Made by a program: the position numbers and the translations under genes. The notes beneath the pieces are model-generated. The model saw nothing but the letters and a program-made list of their open reading frames with translations, had not been told where the DNA came from and searched no databases. This document shows positions 45,696 through 56,100 of a stretch of DNA of 64,000 nt, in pieces. Position 1 is the stretch's first letter. Each line of letters begins with the position of its first letter. Source of the DNA: JACKAQ01 sp965227145 (GTDB lineage Bacteria > Calditrichota > Calditrichia > RBG-13-44-9 > J075); assembly GCA_965227145.1 (NCBI GenBank), contig OZ245730.1, forward strand, positions 124,001 to 188,000, read 5' to 3'.

Positions 45696-47492
45696 ATGGA
45701 ATTTATCCGCAACTTTTGCATTATTGCACACATTGACCACGGCAAATCGACTTTGGCGGATCGGTTGCTGGAATTTACGGGCACGCTGCAACAGCGGGAA
45801 ATGCAGGCGCAGGTGCTGGACAGCATGGATCTGGAACGCGAGCGCGGCATTACCATAAAATCACACGCCATTCGCATGAATCACAAAGCGGCAGATGGCA
45901 TCACTTACGCCTTTAATTTAGTTGATACGCCCGGACACGTCGATTTTAGCTACGAAGTTTCGCGAAGCCTGGCGTCCGCCGAAGGTGCGCTGCTGCTGGT
46001 GGATGCGGCGCAAGGCGTGGAAGCGCAGACGATCAGCACGCTGTATCAGGCGATTGATAACGATTTGGTGATCATCCCGATCATCAACAAAATCGATTTG
46101 CCCAGCGCGGAAATTGACCGCGTTAAGCAGCAAATCATCGATTTGATCGGCTGCGATGAGGAAGAAATTTTGATGGCCAGCGCCAAAAACGGCATCGGAA
46201 TCCCGGAAATTGTGCAGGCGATTATCGACCGCATTCCGGCCCCAAAGGGCGAACCGGGCGCACCGCTGCAGGCGCTCAGTTTCGATTCGCAATTCGATAG
46301 CTATCGCGGTGTCGTTTCGCTGATCCGCGTGTTCAACGGTGAAATCAAAGAAAAAGACAAAATTACATTTATGATCACCAAACGGGAATTTGAGGTGGAA
46401 GAAGTCGGGCACCTGCTGTTAAAACGGGTGCGCACCGGCAGCCTCAAAACCGGCGAAGTCGGTTACCTGATTTGCGGTGCAAAAAACGTTCGCGACATAA
46501 AAGTGGGCGATACCGTAACGCACACCCAGCGCAAAGCGGATGTGCCGTTGCCCGGCTATCGCCAGGTGAAGCCGATGGTGTACGCTGGCATTTATCCCGT
46601 GGAAAGCTCGGAATTTGAGGACTTGCGCCAGTCGCTGGAAAAACTGACCCTCAACGATTCCTCGTTACTTTGGGAGCCGGAAACCTCCAAAGCGCTCGGT
46701 TTTGGCTTCCGTTGCGGATTTTTGGGATTGTTGCACATGGAAATTGTGCAGGAACGACTGGAGCGCGAATTTGATCAAACCATTATCGTCACCACGCCGA
46801 ACGTTGTGTATCATGCCACAACTTCGGACGGCGTGTTGCACAAAGTGGAAAATCCCACCAACCTGCCCGATCCCGGACGACTGGAAAAACTGGAAGAACC
46901 GTTTATCGATGCACACATCATTACGCCGCCGGAATTTATCGGCAATATTATGAAATTGTGTGCGGACAAACGCGGCGAGCTGAAAAACCAGCAATATCTC
47001 GATCCCACCCGCGCAGATTTGCACTATCACATTCCGCTGGCGGAAGTGGTGTTCGATTTCTTCGACCGGCTAAAATCCGTTACGCGCGGTTATGCATCGC
47101 TGGATTATGAGCTGCTCGGCTATCGCCCGTCCAAACTGGTGAAGCTGGATATTTTTATCAACGGCGAAGTGCTGGACGCGCTGTCCATTATTGTTCACCG
47201 CGATAAAGCGTTTGAACAGGGCAAAGCCGTTTGCCAGAAATTGCGCAAACTCATTCCCCGGCAAATGTTTGAAGTGGCCATTCAGGCGGGTATCGGTACC
47301 AAAATTATCGCCCGCGAAACCGTTAAAGCGCTGCGCAAAAACGTGTTGGCAAAATGTTACGGCGGCGACATCACCCGGAAACGTAAGTTGTTGGAAAAGC
47401 AGAAGGAAGGTAAAAAACGCATGAAGCAGGTCGGACGGGTAGAAATTCCGCAGGAAGCGTTCCTTTCCGTATTGTCCACCGACGAAAGTTGA
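45696..47492 (+). CDS. lepA: Elongation factor 4 (LepA)
   Basis: Ribosomal GTPase that back-translocates or helps assemble stalled ribosomes. 598 residues, normal. G1 AHIDHGKST, G3 DTPGHVDF, G4 NKIDLPS; the LepA-specific C-terminal domain (GRVEIPQEAFLSVL, KALRKNVLAKCYGGDITRKRKLLEKQK) is complete. A lepA-lepB order is classical and lepB follows about 100 bases downstream. Confidence 0.98.
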   Translation: MEFIRNFCIIAHIDHGKSTLADRLLEFTGTLQQREMQAQVLDSMDLERERGITIKSHAIRMNHKAADGITYAFNLVDTPGHVDFSYEVSRSLASAEGALLLVDAAQGVEAQTISTLYQAIDNDLVIIPIINKIDLPSAEIDRVKQQIIDLIGCDEEEILMASAKNGIGIPEIVQAIIDRIPAPKGEPGAPLQALSFDSQFDSYRGVVSLIRVFNGEIKEKDKITFMITKREFEVEEVGHLLLKRVRTGSLKTGEVGYLICGAKNVRDIKVGDTVTHTQRKADVPLPGYRQVKPMVYAGIYPVESSEFEDLRQSLEKLTLNDSSLLWEPETSKALGFGFRCGFLGLLHMEIVQERLEREFDQTIIVTTPNVVYHATTSDGVLHKVENPTNLPDPGRLEKLEEPFIDAHIITPPEFIGNIMKLCADKRGELKNQQYLDPTRADLHYHIPLAEVVFDFFDRLKSVTRGYASLDYELLGYRPSKLVKLDIFINGEVLDALSIIVHRDKAFEQGKAVCQKLRKLIPRQMFEVAIQAGIGTKIIARETVKALRKNVLAKCYGGDITRKRKLLEKQKEGKKRMKQVGRVEIPQEAFLSVLSTDES

Positions 47493-47594
47493 TGGGTCAT
47501 CCCAAAAATGGCAATTTGCCGGAACTTTGCGGGACATTTTCCCGAATAACTACATCGAGAAGTTTTGTCCCGAAATCAATTGGAGAATAATTTT

Positions 47595-48377
47595 TTGAAA
47601 TCAACCAATGGCAATTCAAAAGAGAAACGCGGCGCCGGCACCGGCGAAAAAAAATCTGAAACTGTAAAAGCGTTATTAATCGCCCTGTTTGCGGCGCTGG
47701 TATTGCGCCAATTTGTTATCGCATCGTATAATGTTCCCACCGGTTCCATGAAAGATACCATTCTCATCGGCGATTTTATGTTCGTCAACAAATTTATTTA
47801 TGGCGCACGCTCACCGATCTGGTTTGGTATTCCGTTCACCGATATCGGTTTTGAAACCCCGCATTTCCGGCTGCCGGCCATTGCCGAACCGGAGCGCACG
47901 GACATCATTGTATTCGATTATCCCAAAAATATCAAACAAGATTACATTAAAAGATGTGTGGCTGTCGGCGGTCAGTCGGTCGAAGTAAAAGACGGTATTC
48001 TGTATCTTGACGACAAACCGGAAGGCGAATTTACGCCGATGGGGCGCAAGTTCGATCCCGATCCCAATGAACGCCTCACCGTCATTTACACCCATGTCGA
48101 TCCGTATGATGATGGCAATCCATATACGATTCGCCATTTTATGATGAACGGCCCGCGCCGCGACCGGATGGCGCGATTGACCGTACCGGAAAACAACTTT
48201 TTTATGATGGGCGATAATCGCGATAACAGTTTGGACAGCCGCAGCTGGGGATTTGTCGATCGCAGTCAGGTGGTGGGCAAACCGCTGATGATCTGGCTAT
48301 CGTGGGACGGACTGGTGCCCGGTTATCGTTTTTACGAAAAAATTCGTTGGGAGCGGCTCGGCATGGTGCTGCGCTGA
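47595..48377 (+). CDS. lepB: Signal peptidase I
   Basis: Inner-membrane peptidase removing Sec/Tat signal peptides. 260 residues from a TTG at 47595 with GGAGAA 8-10 bases upstream. One TM helix (about 24-43) precedes the catalytic S51 (PTGSMKDTI). The general base is K119 (DYIKRCVAVGG). Box E, MGDNRDNSLDSRSWG, is intact. A TTG at 47565 would add ten residues without a binding site. Located directly after lepA. Confidence 0.93.
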   Translation: MKSTNGNSKEKRGAGTGEKKSETVKALLIALFAALVLRQFVIASYNVPTGSMKDTILIGDFMFVNKFIYGARSPIWFGIPFTDIGFETPHFRLPAIAEPERTDIIVFDYPKNIKQDYIKRCVAVGGQSVEVKDGILYLDDKPEGEFTPMGRKFDPDPNERLTVIYTHVDPYDDGNPYTIRHFMMNGPRRDRMARLTVPENNFFMMGDNRDNSLDSRSWGFVDRSQVVGKPLMIWLSWDGLVPGYRFYEKIRWERLGMVLR

Positions 48378-48417
48378 TTTCGCACCTTTGGCTTTGATTC
48401 CGACAATAATTTTATGT

Positions 48418-48440
48418 AAGGGCGAACGGCGTTCGCCTTT
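48418..48440. repeat. Palindromic hairpin, GGCGAAC-GGC-GTTCGCC
   Basis: A perfect 7-bp stem extended to 10 bp by A-T and G-T pairs, with a 3-base loop, 40 bases after lepB. It is preceded by GTAA and has the same core as the hairpin at 11920. A short T-run (CTTTG) follows, so it may end the lepA-lepB transcript. Confidence 0.65.
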
Positions 48441-48467
48441 GCTGTTTATACCCTAATTTACGTAATA

Positions 48468-49661
48468 ATGATGCTTGCAAATACAATCACAGATAAAATG
48501 GTAAACGTTGAACATCCCGTTCCGGTTACGCCGGAAGGCGCGGGGCTGTATGTGCACGTGCCGTTTTGCGAGCAAAAATGCGAATACTGCGATTTTTATT
48601 CCCTCACCCAACTCGATCAAATTGAAGCGTTCACCGAAGCGCTGTTGACGGAAATGGAACTGCGTGCGCCGCAGTTTTCCGGTGTGCAATTTTCCACCGT
48701 ATTTTTTGGCGGCGGAACGCCGTCGCTGCTTTCGCCGGCGCAATTGACCCGCATTTGGCAGCGAATGACAGCGTTGTTCGATATTCACCCGGATGCGGAA
48801 TGCAGTATCGAATCGAATCCCGGAACGCTCAGTTTTGAAAAATTGCAAACCTTTCGCGACCTCGGATTCAACCGCTTGAGCATGGGTGTGCAGAGCTTTA
48901 ATCCGGATGAGCTAAAATTTTTGGGGCGCGTCCACAACGTTGCGGATGTGCTGGAAAATTTCGCCAACGCCCGGAAAGCCGGTTTTCGCAACATCAATAT
49001 CGATCTGATGACCGCGTTTCCCGGCATCTCGCACGAGTCATTTTTGCGCAGTTTGGCGCAGGCAAAAGCGCTGGCGCCGGAGCACATCGCCTGTTACACG
49101 CTCATTTTTGAACCGGGAACCGTTTTTTTTAAACGGATGCAGCGCGGCGAACTGACGCCGATGGCGGAGGAAGATGAAGCCGGATATTACGAACTTGCAG
49201 CGGAAATTCTCGGCGAAGCCGGTTATCAACAATACGAAATTTCCAATTTCGCCCGCGAAACAGCGCTGATTTGCCGGCACAATCTGGCGTATTGGCAGCA
49301 TCGCCCGTATTTGGGAATGGGACCATCGGCGCATTCATTTTACAATAATGCGCGATTTAGCAACAAACGATCGTTAGCTGTTTATCTCAAAAATCTGGCA
49401 GCCGGCAAACTGGCGGAAGATTTCCGTGAAGAATTAACACCCGGTCAATTAAAATTTGAATATATTTTTCTGAATCTGCGTTTAAAGGAAGGCATGCGTT
49501 TTGATCGTTTTGCGCAGCAATTCGGCAGCGATTTTCGTTTCGAATTTGCGGCAACCATCGCCAAATTGCAATCGGAAGGGCTGATCGAAACCAGCGATTC
49601 GCATCTGCGGCTTTCCGCCAAAGGCTGGATGCTCGCGGATGAAGTTGCGGCTTATTTTTAA
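48468..49661 (+). CDS. hemW: Radical SAM heme chaperone HemW
   Basis: HemW-type radical SAM protein of 397 residues, formerly named oxygen-independent coproporphyrinogen III oxidase. The [4Fe-4S] cluster Cys triad is C34, C38, C41 (FCEQKCEYC). The heme-related motif CRHNLAYW is present and the longer HemN N-terminus is absent, which favours heme transfer to proteins rather than HemN activity. Start: ATG at 48468 or 48471, with 48498 as a later alternative; none has a strong binding site. Confidence 0.92.
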   Translation: MMLANTITDKMVNVEHPVPVTPEGAGLYVHVPFCEQKCEYCDFYSLTQLDQIEAFTEALLTEMELRAPQFSGVQFSTVFFGGGTPSLLSPAQLTRIWQRMTALFDIHPDAECSIESNPGTLSFEKLQTFRDLGFNRLSMGVQSFNPDELKFLGRVHNVADVLENFANARKAGFRNINIDLMTAFPGISHESFLRSLAQAKALAPEHIACYTLIFEPGTVFFKRMQRGELTPMAEEDEAGYYELAAEILGEAGYQQYEISNFARETALICRHNLAYWQHRPYLGMGPSAHSFYNNARFSNKRSLAVYLKNLAAGKLAEDFREELTPGQLKFEYIFLNLRLKEGMRFDRFAQQFGSDFRFEFAATIAKLQSEGLIETSDSHLRLSAKGWMLADEVAAYF

Positions 49662-49740
49662 CTGCAAATCTGCAGGTTTTGGCTGGCTATTTTCATCTTC
49701 AAACCTGCAAATTGTTTCACCACCAACAACCGGAGGGAAG

Positions 49741-51579
49741 TTGAAATCACGTTTTTTTATGCTGATGTTGCTGATCGCAACCGCATTTTCCGGCATGTTG
49801 CCGGCCCAAAACGCCCGCGAAAAACAAGATCCCAACGATATCCGTGAAGAGCAACAATACCGGCTGGCCCAGCGATATCAGCGCAACAGCCAGTTCGATT
49901 ACGTGATTCAAATTCTCAAGCCATTGTTGCAAAAACGCCCCGAAGATGTCCGCTATTACGCCGCATTGCTGGATGCCTATCTCAAGTTAAAACAATTTGA
50001 TAACGCCTTTAATTTGGTGGATGCCCAGGTTGCCCGATTCCCGGAAAATCCCCGCTATATTGTTGATGCCGGGGACGTTCGCTACAAATCCGGCGATCAG
50101 GCGGGTGCCCGAAAAATCTGGAGCGATCTGCTCAAAAAAGAGTCGAATGACATCAGCGTTTACACCCTTTTGGCGAATGCCTACATCGACAACCGCTTGT
50201 ATGACGACACCGTTACACTTTATCGCGATGCCATCAAAAAATTTCCTGACAAATCATTTCTGGTCCGCAGCCTTGCAGATTTTCACCGGCAGCGGCTGGA
50301 ATTCCGCAATTCGCTGGATATGTATTTGCAATATATTGAGTTAGAGCCGCAAAATTTCCAGAGTGCGGCGCGGGCGGTTCTCTCTTTCGAGCTCGAAAAC
50401 GCCCAAATTGACACGCTTTCCGATATTTTTGAACAAAAAATCCGGCGCAGCAAAGAGCCGCAGGTGCAACTGCTGGCAGCCAAATTTTTCCAGAAACACA
50501 AACGCTACGATCAGGCGCTGTCCATTTTGGAATCGTTGGAAACAGACCAGTCATCCGGGCGATATCTGGAAGAATTTGCCCGAACAGCACGGTCGGATTC
50601 ATCGTATGCACTGGCGCTGCGGGCGTATCAGCGCATCATCGAGCGATTCCCCAAATCCAATCTGGCGCTGACGGCTTATCTGGGTGCGGCGCAGTGCAAT
50701 TTGTTGCTGGCGCATGAGAACAGCGATCAAAAATACGCTCGCCAAACGATCGACATGATCAAACAGGTGCAGCAAAAATATCCCGATAACGCCAATTTGG
50801 GCAGTTTGGCGTTGCTGGAAGGCGATGTGTATCGCGATTTTTTCTTCGATCTGGATCGGGCAATTGATATTTATAATGATGTTGCAAAACATTACGCCAA
50901 TCACCGGCGCGTCAGCGATGAAGCGCAGTTCAAATCCGGCGAAAGCTACATGATGCGCGGTGATCTCGATCGCGCCGAAGCTGAACTCGATCAGGTTGGC
51001 GAAGGTGCGATGGCTGGTCGCGCGCTGTTGCTGAAAGCGCGAATCGCGATGTATCGCAACGATTTTGACACTGCAAACGAGCTGATCGGGCAGGTGCTGG
51101 GCAAAGCGGGCATCGAAGGCGAAGAAACCAACGATGCGCTGGCGCTGCAAACCTTGCTGGTTAATCAATCTATGGCGCCCGACGCGCTCAAATTTTATGT
51201 TGCGGCAAACTGGCTGCTGTTTCAGCAGAAAAAAAGCGAGGCGATCACCCAGCTCCAAAAAGCGCTGGATACCAATCCGCCGGCGCATTTCCGGGTGAAA
51301 ATTTTGCTGGAAGCTGCACGATTGGCGGAATCTGTTGGCAAATTTCCCGATGCGCTGGAATATTGCAATCGGGTGGTTCAGGATGCCGAATTGAATTTAT
51401 ACGCCGACGAAGCGCTGTTCATTATGGCAGCCATCACCGATAAACGGTTGAATGATGTGCCGCAGGCGTTCCGGCTGTACGACCAGATTTTGGCGGATTT
51501 CCCGAACAGCCAGTTCGCGATTCCGGCCCGTGACCGGCTGCGTAAAATGCGGGTTCAATATCCGGAGTTGGTGCCGTAA
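49741..51579 (+). CDS. Exported tetratricopeptide-repeat protein
   Basis: 612 residues. TTG start at 49741 with GGAGG four bases upstream gives a signal peptide (RFFMLMLLIATAFSGMLPAQ). The rest is helical repeats: at least eight TPR-like units, such as YYAALLDAYLKLKQFDNAF, VYTLLANAYIDNRLYDDTV and ALSILESLETDQ. No enzymatic domain. It may scaffold an envelope complex. The ORF can be extended to 49639, but that part runs into the end of hemW and lacks a signal-like start. Confidence 0.8.
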   Translation: MKSRFFMLMLLIATAFSGMLPAQNAREKQDPNDIREEQQYRLAQRYQRNSQFDYVIQILKPLLQKRPEDVRYYAALLDAYLKLKQFDNAFNLVDAQVARFPENPRYIVDAGDVRYKSGDQAGARKIWSDLLKKESNDISVYTLLANAYIDNRLYDDTVTLYRDAIKKFPDKSFLVRSLADFHRQRLEFRNSLDMYLQYIELEPQNFQSAARAVLSFELENAQIDTLSDIFEQKIRRSKEPQVQLLAAKFFQKHKRYDQALSILESLETDQSSGRYLEEFARTARSDSSYALALRAYQRIIERFPKSNLALTAYLGAAQCNLLLAHENSDQKYARQTIDMIKQVQQKYPDNANLGSLALLEGDVYRDFFFDLDRAIDIYNDVAKHYANHRRVSDEAQFKSGESYMMRGDLDRAEAELDQVGEGAMAGRALLLKARIAMYRNDFDTANELIGQVLGKAGIEGEETNDALALQTLLVNQSMAPDALKFYVAANWLLFQQKKSEAITQLQKALDTNPPAHFRVKILLEAARLAESVGKFPDALEYCNRVVQDAELNLYADEALFIMAAITDKRLNDVPQAFRLYDQILADFPNSQFAIPARDRLRKMRVQYPELVP

Positions 51580-51581
51580 CA

Positions 51582-51605
51582 GTAGGGACACGGCATGCCG
51601 TGCCC
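51582..51605. repeat. Palindromic hairpin, CACGGCATGCCGTG with GTAGGG flank
   Basis: A 14-base perfect palindrome (51589-51602) extended by GGG and CCC with one unpaired A, directly after the TPR gene. It is preceded by GTAGGGA and runs into eight C (51603-51610). The GTAG flank matches the other palindromes. Confidence 0.65.
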
Positions 51606-51653
51606 CCCCCCAAACAAAACGTAAATCTTGAATTTCCAAACAATTACATCATT

Positions 51654-52925
51654 ATGAAAAACAAAATATTTATCACCATTTCAACCGTTTGGTTTATGTT
51701 TTTTCCAACGATTGGCGGAGCGCAGCACTTGTTGATTCCGATGGACTTTGTGCAATCCGATCACCTGAAAGCCTATGGATTGGCGTACTGGACGCTCACC
51801 AAAGGCATCAACGTGGAGTGGTTGCTCAACTATCGCAGCGGTGCTTTTTTGATGCCCGCCTTTCCGGGATTGGAAAGCGAATGCCGGATTCGCGGCATCA
51901 AATACGAGCTGGTTGGACCAACGGAAGTCAACAATATTTACGCCACCATCGAAGGCGAAAATATGGAACGGGTGCTGCTGGAAAAAGCGCCCAAAATTGC
52001 CATTTATACGCCAACCAACAAACAGCCCTGGGATGACGCCGTTACCCTCGCGCTCACCTACGCCGAGGTGCCGTATGACAAAATTTATGACGATGAAATG
52101 CTGGACGGAAAACTGAGTGAATACGACTGGCTGCACCTTCACCACGAAGATTTTACCGGGCAATACGGCAAATTTTACAGCGCGTTTCGCAATGCGGCGT
52201 GGTATCAGGAAGAAGTGCGGGTGAATGAGGCGATGGCCCACAAACACGGATTTTCCAGCGTTTCCGAGCTGAAAAAAAATGTGGCGCGGGAGATCAAGCA
52301 ATATATTGTTGGTGGCGGCTTTATTTTTGCGATGTGCTCCGCAACGGATGCGCTCGATATCGCGCTTTCCGCGGAAGGGGTGGACATCGTTGAAACACCG
52401 TTCGACGGCACGCCGATTCAGGGTAACTATCAGCAGGCACTGGACTTTGGCAAAACGCTGGCTTTCGAAAATTTCAAATTGTATCCCGATCCGAATTTAT
52501 ACGAATTTTCCGATATCGACATTCCGCCGAGTTATGCGCCGCGCATCCGCGATCCCGAAATGGACTATTTCACCCTGTTCCAGTTTTCCGCGAAATACGA
52601 TCCGGTGCCAACAATGCTCACCCAAAATCATGTGAGTGTGGTGAAAGGTTTTATGGGACAAACCACGATGTTCAATCGCGCCAAAATCAAGCCGTCGATT
52701 GTGGTGATGGGCGAAGTGGAAGGCACGGACGAAGTGCGCTACATTCACGGAAATGCCGGAAAAGGCACCTTCACATTTTATGGCGGACACGATCCGGAAG
52801 ACTACACCCACGCCGTCGGCGATCCGCCCACCCAGTTGGAACTGCACAAAAATTCACCCGGTTACCGGCTGATTTTGAACAACGTGCTTTTCCCGGCAGC
52901 GAAAAAGAAAAAGTTGAAAACGTGA
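51654..52925 (+). CDS. Exported protein of the family often labelled asparagine synthetase B
   Basis: 423 residues with a signal peptide (ends near IGGAQH). The first mature residues (LLIPMDFVQSDHLKAYGLAYW) and WLLNYRSGAFLMP, WLHLHHEDFTGQYG match a family that databases often label asparagine synthetase B in Bacteroidetes and relatives, from memory. No asparagine-synthetase catalytic motif is visible: there is no N-terminal Cys nucleophile and no ATP-PPi loop. A GGGFIFAMCSATD segment resembles the elbow of glutamine-amidotransferase-like (ThuA-like) folds. Function unknown; the label should not be trusted. Confidence 0.75.
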   Translation: MKNKIFITISTVWFMFFPTIGGAQHLLIPMDFVQSDHLKAYGLAYWTLTKGINVEWLLNYRSGAFLMPAFPGLESECRIRGIKYELVGPTEVNNIYATIEGENMERVLLEKAPKIAIYTPTNKQPWDDAVTLALTYAEVPYDKIYDDEMLDGKLSEYDWLHLHHEDFTGQYGKFYSAFRNAAWYQEEVRVNEAMAHKHGFSSVSELKKNVAREIKQYIVGGGFIFAMCSATDALDIALSAEGVDIVETPFDGTPIQGNYQQALDFGKTLAFENFKLYPDPNLYEFSDIDIPPSYAPRIRDPEMDYFTLFQFSAKYDPVPTMLTQNHVSVVKGFMGQTTMFNRAKIKPSIVVMGEVEGTDEVRYIHGNAGKGTFTFYGGHDPEDYTHAVGDPPTQLELHKNSPGYRLILNNVLFPAAKKKKLKT

Positions 52926-53107
52926 AAAACGAGCGTGTTTGAGTGTTAACGTGTTGCAGTTTACCGGTGCGCCAGCACCACTGAAACGCGCGAACATTCA
53001 AACATTTCTATTCACTTACAAAACCATTCCTTATTTGAATTCCGGGCGAACATATCGTAAATTAAGCGTCTTTACAATGAATGCTGAGGAAGTAAAAACC
53101 CGGAATT

Positions 53108-56100
53108 ATGCTAAAATTAAAACCCTCCTTTTATGAACTGCCGGAATTCCGTCAGTTGCTCACGCTGATCAACACCGGAAAACCTGTGCGCCTGCGCGGG
53201 ATTTATGGCTCGTTTCTGGCGTTTGTCATCAATTTTATTCGCGAACACCACGAAAAACCTCAATTGATTGTGCTGCCGGAAGCCGACGAAGCCGAAAAAC
53301 TGGTGGACGATTTGCGGGCATTTATGCCGGAATCGCACGCGGTATATTTCCCGTCTGCGGAAGTTGTGCCGTTCGATAAAGGCATGTTCACACCCGCGCT
53401 CTACAGCATGCGAATGAATGCGCTGGCAGCAGCGGTGGAGCAACCCGCGCCGGTGCTGGTTACCACGCCGCCGGGATTGTTGCGCCGCGTGCCAACGCCG
53501 CAATCGTTTCAGCGGAACATTGTCCGGCTGAAAGTCGGTGAAGATTTCGAACGGGAATTGCTCATCGAATGGCTGGCGGAAAGCGGTTACATTCGCATGC
53601 CGATCATCGAAGAAATTGGGCAGTTCAGCGTTCGCGGCGGCATTCTGGATGTGTTTTCGTTTGAATCGGAAGTGCCCTGCCGCATCGAGTTTTTTGGCGA
53701 TACCATCGAGTCTTTGCGGGAATTTGACGTGCTCTCGCAGTTATCGATCGATCAGGTGCCGCAGGTGCGACTGCTCGGCAAATCGCCGGAAGATACGGAC
53801 ACCGCAACCATTTTTGACTATTTTTCGAAAAACAACATCCTGTTTTGGGAAGATCCCGCCCGTTGCAAAATTGCCCTGCAAAATTGGTGGGAAGATGCCG
53901 CCGCCCGGTTCGATACGCACGGAAAAGATCTCGGTTTCACCGATCCGGATCAGGCGTATTTGAACGCGAATGAATTTGAAACAGCCGTCACAAAACTGCA
54001 GCCGCTCACCCACGAACATCTCGGCAATCGCGGACAATCCGATCTCGATTTTCAATCCACACCGCCGGCGGCGTTCCACGGCAACATGAAATTGCTGGTC
54101 GATCACCTGCAGCGAACGCTCATCAAACCGCCGCAAAATGAACGCCGGGAAATTTGGCTGCTGCACGACGGAAAAGCATCGCGCAACCGGTTGGAAGATA
54201 TTCTCTCGGCAGAAGTCGGGTTTATCCCGCCGATGCAATTTTACGATGGCGAGCTGCACGACGGTTTCGCGCTGCCGCAGCACAATCTGGAATGCCTCAC
54301 CGATCACGAAGTGTTCAATCGCCTGCGGATGCGCCGTAAAAAACGGCGGCTGCGGGTTTCCGGGAGTTTGATCCGAAATCTGCAAAACATGGAATACGGC
54401 GATTACGTGGTGCACATCGATTACGGCGTGGGTAAATACGTCGGCACGGAGCGCATCAAAGTTGTCGGGTTCGAGAAAGAATGCATCAAGCTGCTTTACC
54501 TCGATGACGACGTGCTTTACGTAACGCTAGACAAACTCAACCGCATTCAGCGATACGTCAGCGAAGAAGGTTTCACGCCAAAACTGACCAAACTCGGTAG
54601 CGCGGAATGGGAACGGGTGAAAAGCCGCACCCGAAAATCCGTGGAAGGCGTGGCGCGGGAATTGGTGGAATTGTATGCCAAACGGCTCTCGCAACAGGGA
54701 TTCGCATTCAGCGAAGACACGCTTTGGCAAAAGGAAATGGAAGCATCGTTCCCGTTTGAAGATACGCCGGATCAGGCCAAAGCCGCCGCCGAAGTAAAGC
54801 AGGATATGGAAAAAATTAAACCGATGGATCGCCTCGTTTGCGGCGATGTCGGTTACGGCAAAACCGAAATCGCGGTTCGCGCCGCGTTCAAAGCGGTGAT
54901 GGAAGGAAAGCAGGTTGCCGTGCTCGTGCCCACCACTATTTTGGCGCAGCAGCATTTCAACACATTTTCGGAACGGGTGGCCAATTTTCCGGTCCGGGTG
55001 GCAGTGGTGTCCCGTTTCCGCAGCAAAAAAGAGCAAAAAGAGTCGCTGGAAAAACTGGAGCGCGGTCAGGTGGATATCATCATCGGTACCCATCGCCTGC
55101 TTTCTAAGGATGTGAAATTTAAGGAGTTAGGGCTTCTGGTTGTCGATGAAGAACAGCGTTTCGGCGTAACCCACAAAGAGAAATTGAAACAGCTCAAAAT
55201 TAATGTGGATACGCTGACACTCACCGCAACGCCGATTCCCCGAACGCTGCACATGTCGCTGATGGGTGCGCGCGATTTATCGATTGTGGATACGCCGCCG
55301 GGCAACCGCCTGCCAATCATGACCGAAATTACCACCTGGGATTCCGAGCTGGTTTACAAAGCGATCACTTACGAAATGAATCGCGGCGGGCAGGTGTTTT
55401 TTGTGCACAACCGCGTGCAAAGCATCGATGCGGTTGCGAATACCGTAAAAGCCATCGTTCCGAAAGCGCGCATCGCCGTTGCCCACGGGCAAATGAACGA
55501 GCACGAGCTGGAAGACATTATGGATCGCTTTTACCACAAAAAATATGACGTGCTCATCGCCACGATGATCATCGAAAACGGGGTGGATATTCCCAATTGC
55601 AACACGATTATCATCAACCGGGCGGACCGGTTCGGGCTTGCGCAATTGTATCAGCTGCGCGGTCGGGTCGGGCGTTCTGATCGCCAGGCGTATGCGTATC
55701 TGATCATCCCGCCGCAGGAACGCCTCAGCGATACCTCGCTGAAACGGCTCTACGCCATCGAGGAATTTGGCGATCTCGGCTCCGGGCTGAAAATCGCGAT
55801 GCGCGATCTGGAAATTCGTGGTGCGGGCAATTTGCTCGGGCACAAACAAAGCGGATTCATCAACGCGGTCGGTTACGATTTGTATCGCAAAATTTTGCAG
55901 GAAGCCGTGGAAGCCATCCAAAACGAAACGCTGCCGGAAAGTTTCCTCGAAGATCGCATGCCGCGCGTGGATGCATCGGTGGAAATTGATGTGGAAATGT
56001 ATCTGCCGGATGAGTACATCGGCGCACCGAATGAGAAGGTGATCATCTATCACCGGTTGGTGAATCTGGATGAAATGACCATGATCGACAACCTGGTTTC

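Noticed and set aside
51654..52925. Functional asparagine synthetase B
   Set aside because: The catalytic N-terminal Cys and the synthetase ATP loop are absent and a signal peptide is present.
53741..54415. 224-codon minus-strand open frame inside mfd
   Set aside because: No domain, overlaps a conserved part of mfd; shadow frame.
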